Positions 1-8,228 are shown, counted from the first letter of the stretch. The stretch: 64,000 nt of DNA from Romboutsia hominis (GCF_900002575.1 NZ_LN650648.1:372001-436000); one strand, 5' to 3'. A program made the numbers and translations. Notes: generated by a model from the sequence alone, not told the origin.

Positions 1-120
1 ATTAATATAATAAATCTTTATAATTATAAGGGTTATTTATATGTGTGATAAAGTCACAGAAATATGTAGTAAAGTATGGTAACATATATTCATGAACTAA
101 AGTACTTAAGGAGTGATAGT

Positions 121-489
121 ATGATAAGACCATCAGAATACCATAGTCAAGGGTATACTTGTGCAGAAGCATTAATAAAAGCATATAACGAAGAACATAA
201 TACAGACATACCTGTTGCACTAGGTAGTGGTATGGGAGTTGGCATGACAGTAGGAAGTATATGTGGTGCTGTAAATGCAGGTATAGTAGTTATAGGATTT
301 ATAAAAGGAAGAGAAAATAATACAGAGGCTAATATAGCTAGAAAATATTCAAATAAGTTGATGAAAAAAGTTAGAGAAAAATATAATTCTGAAATATGTG
401 TAGACTTAAAGAAAAATAAAGTTGGATGTGATGAAATAATAAACTTTACTTATGATGCTATAAATGAGCTACTTGCGGAGGAAATGTAA
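121..489 (+). CDS. C_GCAxxG_C_C family protein
   Basis: This 122-residue protein has the Cys pattern of the C_GCAxxG_C_C family (TIGR01909): an early Cys (residue 14), a glycine-rich stretch that runs into SICGAVNAG, and two late Cys near the C-terminus. Family members are thought to be redox- or metal-linked, but their reaction is unknown. An in-frame ATG lies upstream at 76. I chose the ATG at 121 because a good ribosome-binding site (AAGGAG, about 107-112) precedes it and the extra residues look non-conserved. Thioredoxin is the next gene on the same strand, after a 170-bp gap that probably carries its own promoter. The family call is fairly sure; the function is not. Confidence 0.8.
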   Translation: MIRPSEYHSQGYTCAEALIKAYNEEHNTDIPVALGSGMGVGMTVGSICGAVNAGIVVIGFIKGRENNTEANIARKYSNKLMKKVREKYNSEICVDLKKNKVGCDEIINFTYDAINELLAEEM

Positions 490-660
490 AAATACAAATT
501 AATAACTATTAAATATAAATAAATTTTACCAAGATATAAAATTTTGAAAAATTGATTTAACAGTTATTAAAGGTAATAAATATACTATTAATATATTTTA
601 CGCTAGAAATAGTATGTATTAATTTAATAAGGATTAAAGAGGCAATTTTGGAGGGAAAAA

Positions 661-972
661 ATGGGAAAAATAATTAATAGCACTAATTTTGAACAAGAAG
701 TAAATGATGGAGTTGTAGTGGTTGATTTCTTCGCTACTTGGTGTGGACCTTGTAAAATGCTAGCTCCTATATTTGAGCAACTTAGCGTTGAAATGAAAGA
801 TGACGCTAAATTTGTTAAGGTAGACATAGATAAAAGTCTTGAAATAGCTAGAAAATATATGATATCTAGTGTTCCTACAATGATGATTTTTAAAGATGGA
901 AAGCCTGTAGATACTATGGTTGGATTTATGCAAAAGGAATCTATAAAGAGCAAAGTAGAATCACATATATAA
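661..972 (+). CDS. trxA: Thioredoxin
   Basis: A small cytoplasmic disulfide reductase of 103 residues, the normal thioredoxin length. The active site WCGPCK is at residues 27-32 (Cys28 and Cys31), followed by the conserved cis-proline region SVPTMMIF. The start follows a strong GGAGG site. It would pass electrons from thioredoxin reductase or a ferredoxin-linked reductase to target proteins; no reductase gene lies next to it. A clear terminator follows at once, so it is probably transcribed alone. Confidence 0.95.
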   Translation: MGKIINSTNFEQEVNDGVVVVDFFATWCGPCKMLAPIFEQLSVEMKDDAKFVKVDIDKSLEIARKYMISSVPTMMIFKDGKPVDTMVGFMQKESIKSKVESHI

Positions 973-977
973 TAAAA

Positions 978-1009
978 ATGGATGCCTAAAAGTTTAGGTA
1001 TCCATTTTT
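978..1009 (+). terminator. Rho-independent terminator after trxA
   Basis: A hairpin with arms TGGATGCCTAAA and TTTAGGTATCCA around a two-base loop is followed by TTTTTA, 6 bp after the trxA stop codon. Confidence 0.85.
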
Positions 1010-1189
1010 ATTGTATTAAGAAATTGATTAAATAAAACAAATATATAAATTATATTATAAAAATGAGAAAAATATAAAATTTATTTTATAGGATGTTTAA
1101 AAATAATTAATTAAAAAATACATAAAAATAAAATTTTACATAAAAAAGAAATTATAATATGGTAAAAAATGTAGAAATATATTATATTA

Positions 1190-1377
1190 TTAATAGTCAC
1201 CGACAGGAACGGACATAGAAGGACACAACCACAATTTATATCATAAGAATAAATTAATTTACTCAGATTATTTTTAAATGATGAATAATATAAGAGTAAA
1301 TCTAATGACATGGAAAATACTATCCCCCCTGAATAGTATTAAAAAAGCTTAAGACTGCATATGCAGTCTATTTTTTT
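1190..1377 (+). ncRNA. Candidate small RNA with a C6 hairpin loop
   Basis: This part of a 1.3-kb stretch without plus-strand genes is less AT-rich than its surroundings. From 1201 it holds three GACA elements exactly 10 nt apart. At 1316-1340 a perfect 8-bp stem (AATACTAT/ATAGTATT) closes a loop that starts with six C. A terminator follows at 1352-1377. A hairpin with a C-rich loop followed by a terminator is typical of Gram-positive regulatory RNAs that pair with G-rich ribosome-binding sites. The 5' end is a guess: I found no convincing -35/-10 pair. The strand is inferred from the terminator and the C-rich loop, and the terminator could also act on the other strand. Confidence 0.4.
1352..1377 (+). 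terminator. Terminator ending the C-loop RNA candidate
   Basis: The 18-bp palindrome AGACTGCATATGCAGTCT (1352-1369) is followed by seven T at 1371-1377. A run of six A at 1341-1346 means it could also terminate minus-strand transcripts. Confidence 0.7.
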
Positions 1378-1446
1378 ACAAAAAATTAGCTTGCATATTG
1401 AGAGGATATATATAGGAAGTTAAGATAAAAGAATTAGTAAAACACA

Positions 1447-1484
1447 AAAAATGGTATTGATTTAATTAAAACAATACCATTTTT
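1447..1484. terminator. Bidirectional terminator
   Basis: Arms AAAAATGGTATTG and CAATACCATTTTT form a hairpin with A and T tracts on both sides. It lies about 100 bp beyond the stop of the minus-strand gene that ends at 1581 and is probably that gene's terminator. Confidence 0.65.
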
Positions 1485-1580
1485 AATTTATTGATATTTA
1501 CAGATATACTATTATATATGTAGTGCAGGCATTTTCTATAATGATTAGCTATTAAATATAAATAGTTTTTATAAAATTTA

Positions 1581-2306
1581 TTAAAGATTATAATTAAATG
1601 AACTAATAAGGTTATCTAACTTGAATTTAGGATATATAGGTTTCGAATTGCACATAGAACGTAATATTAAGTAATGCTTATATTCATTACTATCAGATTT
1701 AAAATATTTATTTATAGATATTTCTAACATGTCTTCTTTATCACTAAAATTCATATATTTTAAATAAGAGTCCTTTAAATTAGGGTAATCTAAAGTAAGA
1801 GAATAAAACTTTCTTTCTACTATTTTCAAATCTTCTATAAGTTTATATGTTCGATTATTTATTTCTTGATTTAAAAAATCACAATCTCTAGAACTATTAG
1901 TTAAATCTGACATAATTTCATACTGGATATGCTTGATTTTTTTATTTAACATAAGGGATAAGCAAAATAGTTCACCTAGTTCTTTTTCTTTTTCAAATTC
2001 TCCTTTTAACAAAAGCCTTATAGATGGCAAATCTTTTTTTGAAAATATTTTAAGCTGTCTTCCTTTACCAAATACTATTTTTAATGGAAATTTTAAGTTA
2101 TCAGGGCTTATAGACTGAGTTAAAATTCCATCTTCTACAATATAAAATTCTTCCCCTTGGTAAATAGCAAAGTTTTTACTGTAATTATAATAAAGTGTTT
2201 TTGTTGGGACTTGATCTCCAAACTCAAACTCTTTTAAATTTATGTTAGATCTTATGACTTTACCATCGTCATTTACTGTAGGATAATAAAAACAATCAAA
2301 TCTCAT
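1581..2306 (-). CDS. Protein of unknown function, 241 aa
   Basis: I do not recognise this protein. The frame is open to 2516, but the first 70 codons there are low-complexity and Tyr/Leu/Ile-rich with no ribosome-binding site. The ATG at 2306 has AGGGGG 10 nt upstream, so I start there. The protein is soluble, rich in Lys, Asp and aromatic residues, and has no signal peptide or membrane segment. The middle (about residues 95-165) looks helical. It is divergent from the propeller sensor kinase gene at 2518, and the 211-bp gap presumably holds both promoters. A functional link to the kinase is only a guess. Confidence 0.65.
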   Translation of the reverse strand: MRFDCFYYPTVNDDGKVIRSNINLKEFEFGDQVPTKTLYYNYSKNFAIYQGEEFYIVEDGILTQSISPDNLKFPLKIVFGKGRQLKIFSKKDLPSIRLLLKGEFEKEKELGELFCLSLMLNKKIKHIQYEIMSDLTNSSRDCDFLNQEINNRTYKLIEDLKIVERKFYSLTLDYPNLKDSYLKYMNFSDKEDMLEISINKYFKSDSNEYKHYLILRSMCNSKPIYPKFKLDNLISSFNYNL

Positions 2307-2451
2307 AAAGTTTATTCCCCCTAATACATAAATTATATATCTATAATAATTATAGTCCTTATATGATGTTTTGTAATTAAGTAATGTAAAATATTTAAAT
2401 AAATACAACTGTATAGTAAATACAATAAGATAAGTAATACTATATACTTGT

Positions 2452-2481
2452 GTAGAAAAATGTAAAATTATGTAATATAAT
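2452..2481 (+). promoter_or_regulatory. Promoter element shared with the second propeller kinase gene
   Basis: GTAGAAAAATG (2452-2462) lies 13 nt before a perfect TATAAT (2476-2481), 36 bp upstream of the kinase start codon. The same 11-mer with the same 13-nt spacing to TATAAT occurs before the paralogous kinase at 27933-27962. The -35 region has no match to TTGACA, so the shared element may be an activator site or a relic of duplication. Confidence 0.55.
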
Positions 2482-2517
2482 GAAAGAGTTAAAAAATACA
2501 GATAAAGAGAGGGCAAT

Positions 2518-5500
2518 ATGACATATATAAAGAAGTTAAATATTTTTAAAGTGTTAGTAGTATTAATAATGATATTATCTATAAATACTATTAAAATATT
2601 TGCTCAAACAAGTCTGAAATTTAGGAACATAACGATTGAGCAGGGATTGTCGCAAGGTACTATAGAAGATTTGTATCAAGATAGCAAGGGATACATATGG
2701 ATAGGAACTCAAGATGGTTTAAATAGGTATAATGGATATGAGTTTAAACAATATAGACATAATGAAAAATCTAAAAACTCAATAGTAAGTAATAATATTA
2801 TAAAGATAAAGGAAGATAAGGAAAATAATATATGGGTAGGAACTATAGATGGAGTAAGTAAGATTTCTAAAAATGGAAAGATAAAAAACTACAAACAAGG
2901 TAGTAAAAATGGGAATATTTCTGATGACAATGTTTGTGATATACTAGTAACTTCTGATGGAAAAGTTTTAGTTGGTACTACAAATGGACTAAATATATAC
3001 AATGAGGACAAGGATAGATTTGAAAGAATATTATCGAAAGAATCTGATTTAACAGATCAATTTATTTATTGCTTAGATGAAGATAAGAATAAAAATATAT
3101 GGATAGGGACTAGTGATGGATTAAATAAAATAAATACAAAAAATAAAAATATAGATAAGATATATCTGACAAAGGATAAGAAACCTAATGAAAAAGATAC
3201 AATATATGGACTTTATATGGATAAAGAAGGATATGTATGGATAGGAACTATGAAAAATGGTTTATTAAAAATAGATATTAATACAAATAAGATAAAGTTG
3301 CATAAAGTAAGTAAACAAAATAAAGAATTAGACTTTGTAAAAAATATATTAAAGGATAGTGAAGGAAATATATGGGTATGTACTGATGATGGATTATTAG
3401 AGCTATCTGAGGATGGAAATCATGAAGAATTGTATAAAAATAAACCTTATGATAGTCATAGTTTAATTAGCAATAGTACAAGGTGTATTATGCAAGATAA
3501 AAATGGTTTAATTTGGGTAGGTACATACACAGGTATAAGCATATTTGATCCTAAAAATAGAGTGACTCAGTATCAAAGTGATCCTTATGACAAAAACTCT
3601 TTGAGTAGCAGTGTAATTCATGGAATATATGAAGATAAAGACGGCTTAATTTGGGTAGGTACAAGATCTGAAGGCGCAAATATAATTAATAGAAAAAAAG
3701 GCATAATAAGGCAAATAGAAAAAGGAATATTAACTGATGATAGAATTAGATATATAACAGGTAAAGATGATGATATATGGATTGGAACAAATAGTGGATT
3801 AAATAGGATAAATAAAAAAACAAAGAAAATAAAGTATTACACTTTAGATAATGGATTATTAGATAATTATATAAGAACCATTTATATCGATGGAGAATAT
3901 GTATTTGTAGCCACAAGGGGTGGAGTTAATGTAATTAATTCTAAAACCAATGAAATAAGTAATATAAATGATTTGCTAGAAAGATATAAAATTCCTAAAG
4001 ACTATATATCTTGTATTTATAAAGATAGGGAAGGTATTTATTGGTTAGGTACATCCACTGAAGGCGGTTTAATAAGCATAAATTCTAAAACTAAAAAAGT
4101 AAAAATATACAACAAAAAAGATGGATTAAGCACTAATGAAATAAGGAATGTAGTTGAAGATAATAAAAAGAATTTATGGATAGCCACTAATTATGGTTTA
4201 AATAAATTAAACAAAGAGACTGGAAAAATAATACATTTTACAGAACAAGAAGGCTTGCCTAATAATACGATATATGGTGTAGTTCTTGATTATGAAAATA
4301 ATCCTTGGATGAGTACAAATAATGGGATTTCTAAATTCGATGTAAAAAATAATAAATTTATAAATTTAAATGTTACAGATGGACTTCAAGGTAATGAGTT
4401 TAATGCTAATGCTTGCTTTAAAAACTCTAAAGGAGAGATCTTATTTGGAGGGATTAATGGATTAAATATAATTAATCCAAAAAATTTAGTAACATCAAAA
4501 GATATATCTAGAGTAATGATTGATGATATATCAGTTAATGGAGTTGTGTTTGAAGAGGGAAAAAATTTAAACTTTAAAAGTGATGAAAATACTATAGAGA
4601 TAAAATTCTTCTTACCAGATTATAAAAATACTCAAAGAATACAATATGTATATAAGTTAGAAGGGAGTAAGGATAGTTGGCATACCATAAAGGATAATAA
4701 AGTAACATATACAAATTTAAGTCCAGGAGATTATAAGTTTGTGGTAAAAGCTATAAATAATGATGGTGTAATGAGCGAAAAAACTAGTATAAACTTTAAG
4801 ATAAATCCACCATGGTGGAGAAGTAAAGAAGCAATAGTTATTTATGCACTTATTATAATAGCCATTATTGTCCACAATCAAAGAAAAATGAAAAGGCTAG
4901 ACAAATTAGTAGGAGAAAGAACAGAAGAACTACGAGAAGAGATGGAAAAAAATAAAGTTCTTTTTGATAAGGTTATTGAACTTGAAAAAAATAAAAATAA
5001 TTATTTTATAAACTTATCTCATGAATTAAGAACACCATTAAATCTTATACGTAGCACAGAGCAGCTAATAACAGGGCTTAATAATCGTGGAAAGCAAATA
5101 TCAAGTGAAAAAATAGAATATTATATGAGTATTTTAAGAAAAAATTCAAATCGATTATTAAGGCTTATTAATAATATTATTGATACATCAAAAATAGAAA
5201 ATGGGAACTATATACTTAATATAAACGAGCATGATATAGTCTACTTAGTAGAGGAAAGTGCATTAAGCTTGAGCAATTTAGCTAATGATAAGGGAATTGA
5301 ATTGATAGTAGACCCTTATATAGAAGAAAAAACAATACTATGTGATTCATATGATATTGATAGATGTATAGTAAACTTAGTAAATAATGCTATAAAGTTT
5401 ACAGATGAAGGTGGAAAGGTAGAAGTTATAATTAAAGAAGTTGGAACAAACGTACAGATAGAAATATCTGATACAGGAGTAGGAATAGAAGAAAAATATC

Positions 5501-5694
5501 ATCATTCTATATTTAATAGATTTAACCAAGTGATAGATGAATATGGTGAATCAAAACAAGGTAGTGGACTAGGTCTTACTATAACAAAACATATTATCAA
5601 TTTACATAAAGGTGAAATATATGTAGAAAGTGACTTAGGGAAAGGAACTAAATTTACAATAATATTACCAGAAAATATGTACAAAAATAACTAG
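2518..5694 (+). CDS. Two-component sensor histidine kinase with 14-blade Reg_prop sensor
   Basis: A membrane sensor kinase of 1058 residues. It has a signal sequence or membrane anchor (about 1-29), then 14 blade motifs of the type WIGTxxGLNxxN, which fits two seven-bladed propellers (Reg_prop, PF07494). A Y_Y_Y domain follows (about 700-765), then one membrane helix (about 773-792), a short coiled coil, a HisKA domain with phospho-acceptor His835 in NLSHELRTPLN, and a HATPase with the N box (NLVNNAIKFT), G1 (DTGVGIEE) and GSGLGL. The architecture resembles the outside-sensing half of Bacteroides hybrid two-component systems, but it has no receiver or AraC domain. No response regulator gene is adjacent. 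The paralog at 27997 has the same design. The ligand is unknown; carbohydrate sensing is only a family analogy. The start has GAGAGGG upstream. Confidence 0.92.
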   Translation: MTYIKKLNIFKVLVVLIMILSINTIKIFAQTSLKFRNITIEQGLSQGTIEDLYQDSKGYIWIGTQDGLNRYNGYEFKQYRHNEKSKNSIVSNNIIKIKEDKENNIWVGTIDGVSKISKNGKIKNYKQGSKNGNISDDNVCDILVTSDGKVLVGTTNGLNIYNEDKDRFERILSKESDLTDQFIYCLDEDKNKNIWIGTSDGLNKINTKNKNIDKIYLTKDKKPNEKDTIYGLYMDKEGYVWIGTMKNGLLKIDINTNKIKLHKVSKQNKELDFVKNILKDSEGNIWVCTDDGLLELSEDGNHEELYKNKPYDSHSLISNSTRCIMQDKNGLIWVGTYTGISIFDPKNRVTQYQSDPYDKNSLSSSVIHGIYEDKDGLIWVGTRSEGANIINRKKGIIRQIEKGILTDDRIRYITGKDDDIWIGTNSGLNRINKKTKKIKYYTLDNGLLDNYIRTIYIDGEYVFVATRGGVNVINSKTNEISNINDLLERYKIPKDYISCIYKDREGIYWLGTSTEGGLISINSKTKKVKIYNKKDGLSTNEIRNVVEDNKKNLWIATNYGLNKLNKETGKIIHFTEQEGLPNNTIYGVVLDYENNPWMSTNNGISKFDVKNNKFINLNVTDGLQGNEFNANACFKNSKGEILFGGINGLNIINPKNLVTSKDISRVMIDDISVNGVVFEEGKNLNFKSDENTIEIKFFLPDYKNTQRIQYVYKLEGSKDSWHTIKDNKVTYTNLSPGDYKFVVKAINNDGVMSEKTSINFKINPPWWRSKEAIVIYALIIIAIIVHNQRKMKRLDKLVGERTEELREEMEKNKVLFDKVIELEKNKNNYFINLSHELRTPLNLIRSTEQLITGLNNRGKQISSEKIEYYMSILRKNSNRLLRLINNIIDTSKIENGNYILNINEHDIVYLVEESALSLSNLANDKGIELIVDPYIEEKTILCDSYDIDRCIVNLVNNAIKFTDEGGKVEVIIKEVGTNVQIEISDTGVGIEEKYHHSIFNRFNQVIDEYGESKQGSGLGLTITKHIINLHKGEIYVESDLGKGTKFTIILPENMYKNN

Positions 5695-5714
5695 CTTATA
5701 GCTAGTTATTTTTG
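5685..5714 (+). terminator. Terminator after the propeller kinase gene
   Basis: The hairpin AATAACTAGCT/AGCTAGTTATT is followed by TTTTG. The stop codon of the kinase lies inside the left arm. Confidence 0.8.
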
Positions 5715-5786
5715 TTACATAGATTGATTAAATACCATAAGAAATGTCAAAGATAGTATTAACAATTAATTTAGGGGGTATATAGA

Positions 5787-5963
5787 ATGGTTTTAAGTAG
5801 AGAGAATATAATAGAGGGGCTAATAGATTTAAAAAATGAAAGAGAAAATGAAAGTAAAAAAATAATAATAAACATAAAGGAAATAGTAGAGAGTCAAAAT
5901 ATAGATGATATGGAAAAGTTAAAGTTGATTAATAATGAATTAGGTAAAATGCTAGTTATATAA
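5787..5963 (+). CDS. Small protein of unknown function, 58 aa
   Basis: A short open frame runs from ATG at 5787 to TAA at 5961 and encodes 58 residues. A strong AGGGGG site lies 7-8 nt before the start. The product (begins MVLSRENIIEGL) is rich in Glu, Lys, Asn and Ile, probably all helical, with no membrane segment or Cys. Codon use matches the neighbouring genes. It resembles small Spo0E-like or coiled-coil proteins only in size and composition, so I assign no function. Confidence 0.55.
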   Translation: MVLSRENIIEGLIDLKNERENESKKIIINIKEIVESQNIDDMEKLKLINNELGKMLVI

Positions 5964-6361
5964 TAAAACTATACACAAAAATAATTTAATATAGTTAGCA
6001 TTATAGTAAGCTAAATTAGTTTATATACAAATTTTTTTATTATTATATAGGAGACTTAGAATTGATACTAGCTTAATAAAAGTTATATAAATACAAAGTA
6101 AATTTAATATTATAAGAATATATTATTAATAACACACGAATAAGCATAAAATGTTAAGGAGTAATTATATATTTAAGAAATTTTTCTAAAATTGTTAGTT
6201 AAATTTTCCACTATATTTATGTTAATTTGTGGATAGATTATTATATTTTTTAAATAATTACATATGTTTAGATACTAGTGTAACATTAAAATTAGGTTAA
6301 TATATTTATTTAAATCAATAAATAAATTATAATAAATAAAAAGATATATGGAGGGGAATCT
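5964..6361. other. Gene-free AT-rich stretch
   Basis: About 400 bp of very AT-rich sequence between two plus-strand genes. I see no RNA gene, clear terminator or usable reading frame. The last 60 bp presumably hold the promoter of the glyoxalase-fold gene, which has GGAGGGG before its start. Confidence 0.5.
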
Positions 6362-6733
6362 ATGAATTTTAAATTTTGCCACAATAACTTTAATGTATTA
6401 AATCTTGAGAAAAGTCTTGAGTTTTATGAAAAAGCATTAGGTCTTAAAGAAGTAAGAAGAAAAGAAGCTGAAGACGGAAGTTTCATATTAGTTTATTTAG
6501 GTGATGGAGAAAGTGATTATACGCTAGAATTAACTTGGTTAAGAGATTGGGATAGACCGTATAATTTAGGAGATAATGAATTCCATCTAGCTCTTAGAGT
6601 AGATGACTTTGATAAAGCTCACAAATTACATAAGGATATGGGATGTATATGTTTTGAGAATGAAGCTATGGGAATTTATTTTATAGCAGATCCAGATAAT
6701 TACTGGATAGAAATACTTCCTCAAAATATGTAA
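6362..6733 (+). CDS. VOC-family lactoylglutathione lyase-like protein
   Basis: A 123-residue vicinal-oxygen-chelate protein close to glyoxalase I. The four expected metal ligands are present: His7, Glu56, His75 and Glu117 (in YWIEILP). The two beta-alpha-beta-beta-beta modules are recognisable, and the length is normal for bacterial GloA. In GloA the enzyme isomerises the thiol hemiacetal of methylglyoxal. Clostridia generally lack glutathione, so the thiol partner or the true substrate may differ. GGAGGGG precedes the ATG and a terminator follows, so the gene is probably monocistronic. Confidence 0.85.
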   Translation: MNFKFCHNNFNVLNLEKSLEFYEKALGLKEVRRKEAEDGSFILVYLGDGESDYTLELTWLRDWDRPYNLGDNEFHLALRVDDFDKAHKLHKDMGCICFENEAMGIYFIADPDNYWIEILPQNM

Positions 6734-6771
6734 TTTGTTTAACTAGTTAAATAACATTTGAAACAGTATAT

Positions 6772-6811
6772 AAAAAGTATTGTAGCTAATATAGCTAACA
6801 ATACTTTTTTT
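6772..6811 (+). terminator. Terminator after the VOC-family gene
   Basis: An inverted repeat of AAAAAGTATTG with CAATACTTTTT, with AGCT/AGCT paired inside, is followed by a T run. Confidence 0.75.
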
Positions 6812-6947
6812 ATTAGAGTGTACTTGTATCAAATAAAAAACTATATTGATTTATATAGGACGGTTTATTTATAAGATTAATATTGACTCAGAGAATAATA
6901 AAATATAATAATATAAAGATAGATTATAAAATAGAGAGGTATTAGAT

Positions 6948-7247
6948 ATGAAGAATATAGTAGTTATATGTGAAAATTTACAAAGTGCTGAAGCAATAAA
7001 GTTAGCAGGAAAAGAATTAGGGATAAATGTAGTTTGTGAAATACAAGAAAATTGCAAAATACAAAATGAAATAAGTGAAGCTGAAATTAGAAAAGCATGT
7101 GCAGTATTATTTGTAATAAGCTTTGAAGTGGAAGATATAGAAAAGATAGAAAGATTTATAGATTGTGAATACTATGAAGTAGAGCCTAAGTATGTTATAA
7201 ATGATGCAAAATCAGTAATTAAAGAGATAATGGAAGAAATAAATTAG
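6948..7247 (+). CDS. Standalone PTS fructose-type IIB-like domain protein
   Basis: This 99-residue protein looks like a lone IIB domain of the PTS fructose family: an N-terminal strand ending in a Cys (residue 8, ICENLQSAEA), a helix with AEAIKLAGKELG, then NEISEAEIRKACAVLFV and a late ERF motif. In true fructose IIB the phosphorylated Cys sits in a CPTGIAHT loop. Here the Cys is kept but the rest of that loop is changed. No IIA or IIC gene is adjacent. It could be a degenerate IIB used for binding or regulation. The GAGAGG site 8-9 nt upstream supports the start. The fold call is moderately sure; the role is unknown. Confidence 0.6.
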   Translation: MKNIVVICENLQSAEAIKLAGKELGINVVCEIQENCKIQNEISEAEIRKACAVLFVISFEVEDIEKIERFIDCEYYEVEPKYVINDAKSVIKEIMEEIN

Positions 7248-7326
7248 TAGGTTAAGTAATAGAAATTAAAGTATTATATCATTAAATGTAAATTAAGAGA
7301 ATATATTAATGCAAGCGGTGATATAA

Positions 7327-7590
7327 TTGAAAATATTTAATAAAGAAAGTCTATTATTTAATATATTTGGAAATGTAAGAAAAGTAATTGCGTTGTTGCT
7401 TACATTAGTATTTTGTTATCTAAGTATTAGTGGAACCATAACACAATAACAATTTATATCTGTCTTTAGTATGGTTTTAGGATATTATTTTGGTAAGTCA
7501 ACAGCACTAGATGTTCCAGATAAATTAAGAAAAAAAGAAAATACTATCACTAAAGAGATTAGTGAAGCAGATAAAAACATATTTGATTAA
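7327..7590 (+). pseudogene. Small membrane protein gene interrupted by an in-frame TAA
   Basis: One frame from TTG 7327 to TAA 7588 (88 codons) is broken only by TAA at 7447-7449, codon 41. The first half has a hydrophobic helix (IALLLTLVFCYLSISG). The second half continues it (FISVFSMVLGYYFGKS) and ends in a charged tail (TALDVPDKLRKK). Together they read as one small protein with two membrane segments, of a kind I have seen with uninterrupted sequence in clostridia. A GGTGAT site precedes the TTG start. The stop sits between CAA and CAA codons, so one C-to-T change from CAA would explain it. It could be a recent nonsense mutation, a sequencing error or a read-through gene. Confidence 0.6.
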
Positions 7591-7593
7591 AAT

Positions 7594-7625
7594 AAAAGCT
7601 CAGACTTAATTGTCTGAGCTTATTT
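7594..7625. terminator. Bidirectional terminator between convergent genes
   Basis: AAGCTCAGAC pairs with GTCTGAGCTT, with A and T tracts outside. It separates the broken membrane gene (plus) from the MarR gene (minus), and its right arm overlaps the last codons of marR. Confidence 0.8.
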
Positions 7626-8058
7626 CCATTAATACCTCTTTTAAATTCTCAAGAGATGTATTTAATTTATTAAGTTGGTCGTCTGGAATAGTTGAAAGCC
7701 TATTTTTTAAAGTATCTTTCATAAGATTAAACTTATCTTTTAAATATTGATCTCCTTTATCAGTTAAGCTAATATTAACTATTCTACGATCTTTTGTATC
7801 ATGAGCTCTTTCAACCATTCCTTCATTTATAAGTTTATTAAGAAGTTTTGTCATATTTGGTGTTGAAATTAACAGCTTTTTAGCAACTTCAGAAATTGGT
7901 TGAGTACCCTTACGTCTAAGAACTTCCATTATTTGGAAGTGAGAATGATTGAATGTATCATTTCTAAAACCACATTCATTCCTAATTATTTTCTTTTGAA
8001 ATAATGGCATTATCTTTACAAAATTTTGAACTATAGATTCTAATTTATCATCAGCCAT
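7606..8058 (-). CDS. MarR-family transcriptional regulator
   Basis: A 150-residue winged-helix regulator with the MarR layout: an N-terminal dimerisation helix, the recognition helix region (QPISEVAKKLLISTPNMTKLLNKLI), a wing with DTKDRRIVNISLTDKG and C-terminal dimerisation helices. I place the start at 8058, where GGAGG precedes the ATG; the frame extends to 8103 without a ribosome-binding site. It is divergent from a two-gene ABC exporter, a common arrangement in which MarR represses the exporter until a toxic ligand binds. The inverted repeat and repeated 11-mers in the shared intergenic region are candidate operators and would allow autoregulation. Confidence 0.9.
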   Translation of the reverse strand: MADDKLESIVQNFVKIMPLFQKKIIRNECGFRNDTFNHSHFQIMEVLRRKGTQPISEVAKKLLISTPNMTKLLNKLINEGMVERAHDTKDRRIVNISLTDKGDQYLKDKFNLMKDTLKNRLSTIPDDQLNKLNTSLENLKEVLMEISSDN

Positions 8059-8115
8059 AATAATACCTCCATAAAAATTTATTTTAACACAAATTTTACC
8101 CATAAAAATTATTTC

Positions 8116-8126
8116 ATACTATATAC
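8116..8126 (+). promoter_or_regulatory. Candidate MarR half-site, marR-proximal copy
   Basis: ATACTATATAC occurs here, 58 bp upstream of the marR start, and again at 8242-8252 over the -10 region of the exporter promoter. Confidence 0.4.
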
Positions 8127-8178
8127 AACATTAAATTTATTTTCAGACTGTAGGGAAATACAATATATATAAATTTTA

Positions 8179-8228
8179 CAATATTTTATATACTATTTTT
8201 AGTTATAAAAATAGTATATAAAATATTG
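8179..8228. promoter_or_regulatory. Perfect 23-bp inverted repeat, candidate MarR operator
   Basis: Two perfect 23-bp arms (8179-8201 and 8206-8228) flank a GTTA spacer in the marR/ABC intergenic region. The right arm runs into the -35 box of the exporter promoter (8226-8231), so a bound regulator would block RNA polymerase. A hairpin role in RNA is also possible, but no T run follows directly. Confidence 0.6.

Noticed and set aside
2-220. 72-codon minus-strand frame at the window start
   Set aside because: It is Tyr/Leu-rich and low in complexity, overlaps the C_GCAxxG_C_C gene and its upstream region, and has no supported start.
624-953. Long open frames antisense to trxA and to many other genes (for example 28392-28673, 45099-45332, 57053-57370)
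   Set aside because: They are shadows of well-supported genes on the other strand and lack ribosome-binding sites.
2307-2516. N-terminal extension of the minus-strand 241-aa gene
   Set aside because: The 70 extra residues are low-complexity with no ribosome-binding site, while the internal ATG has AGGGGG upstream.
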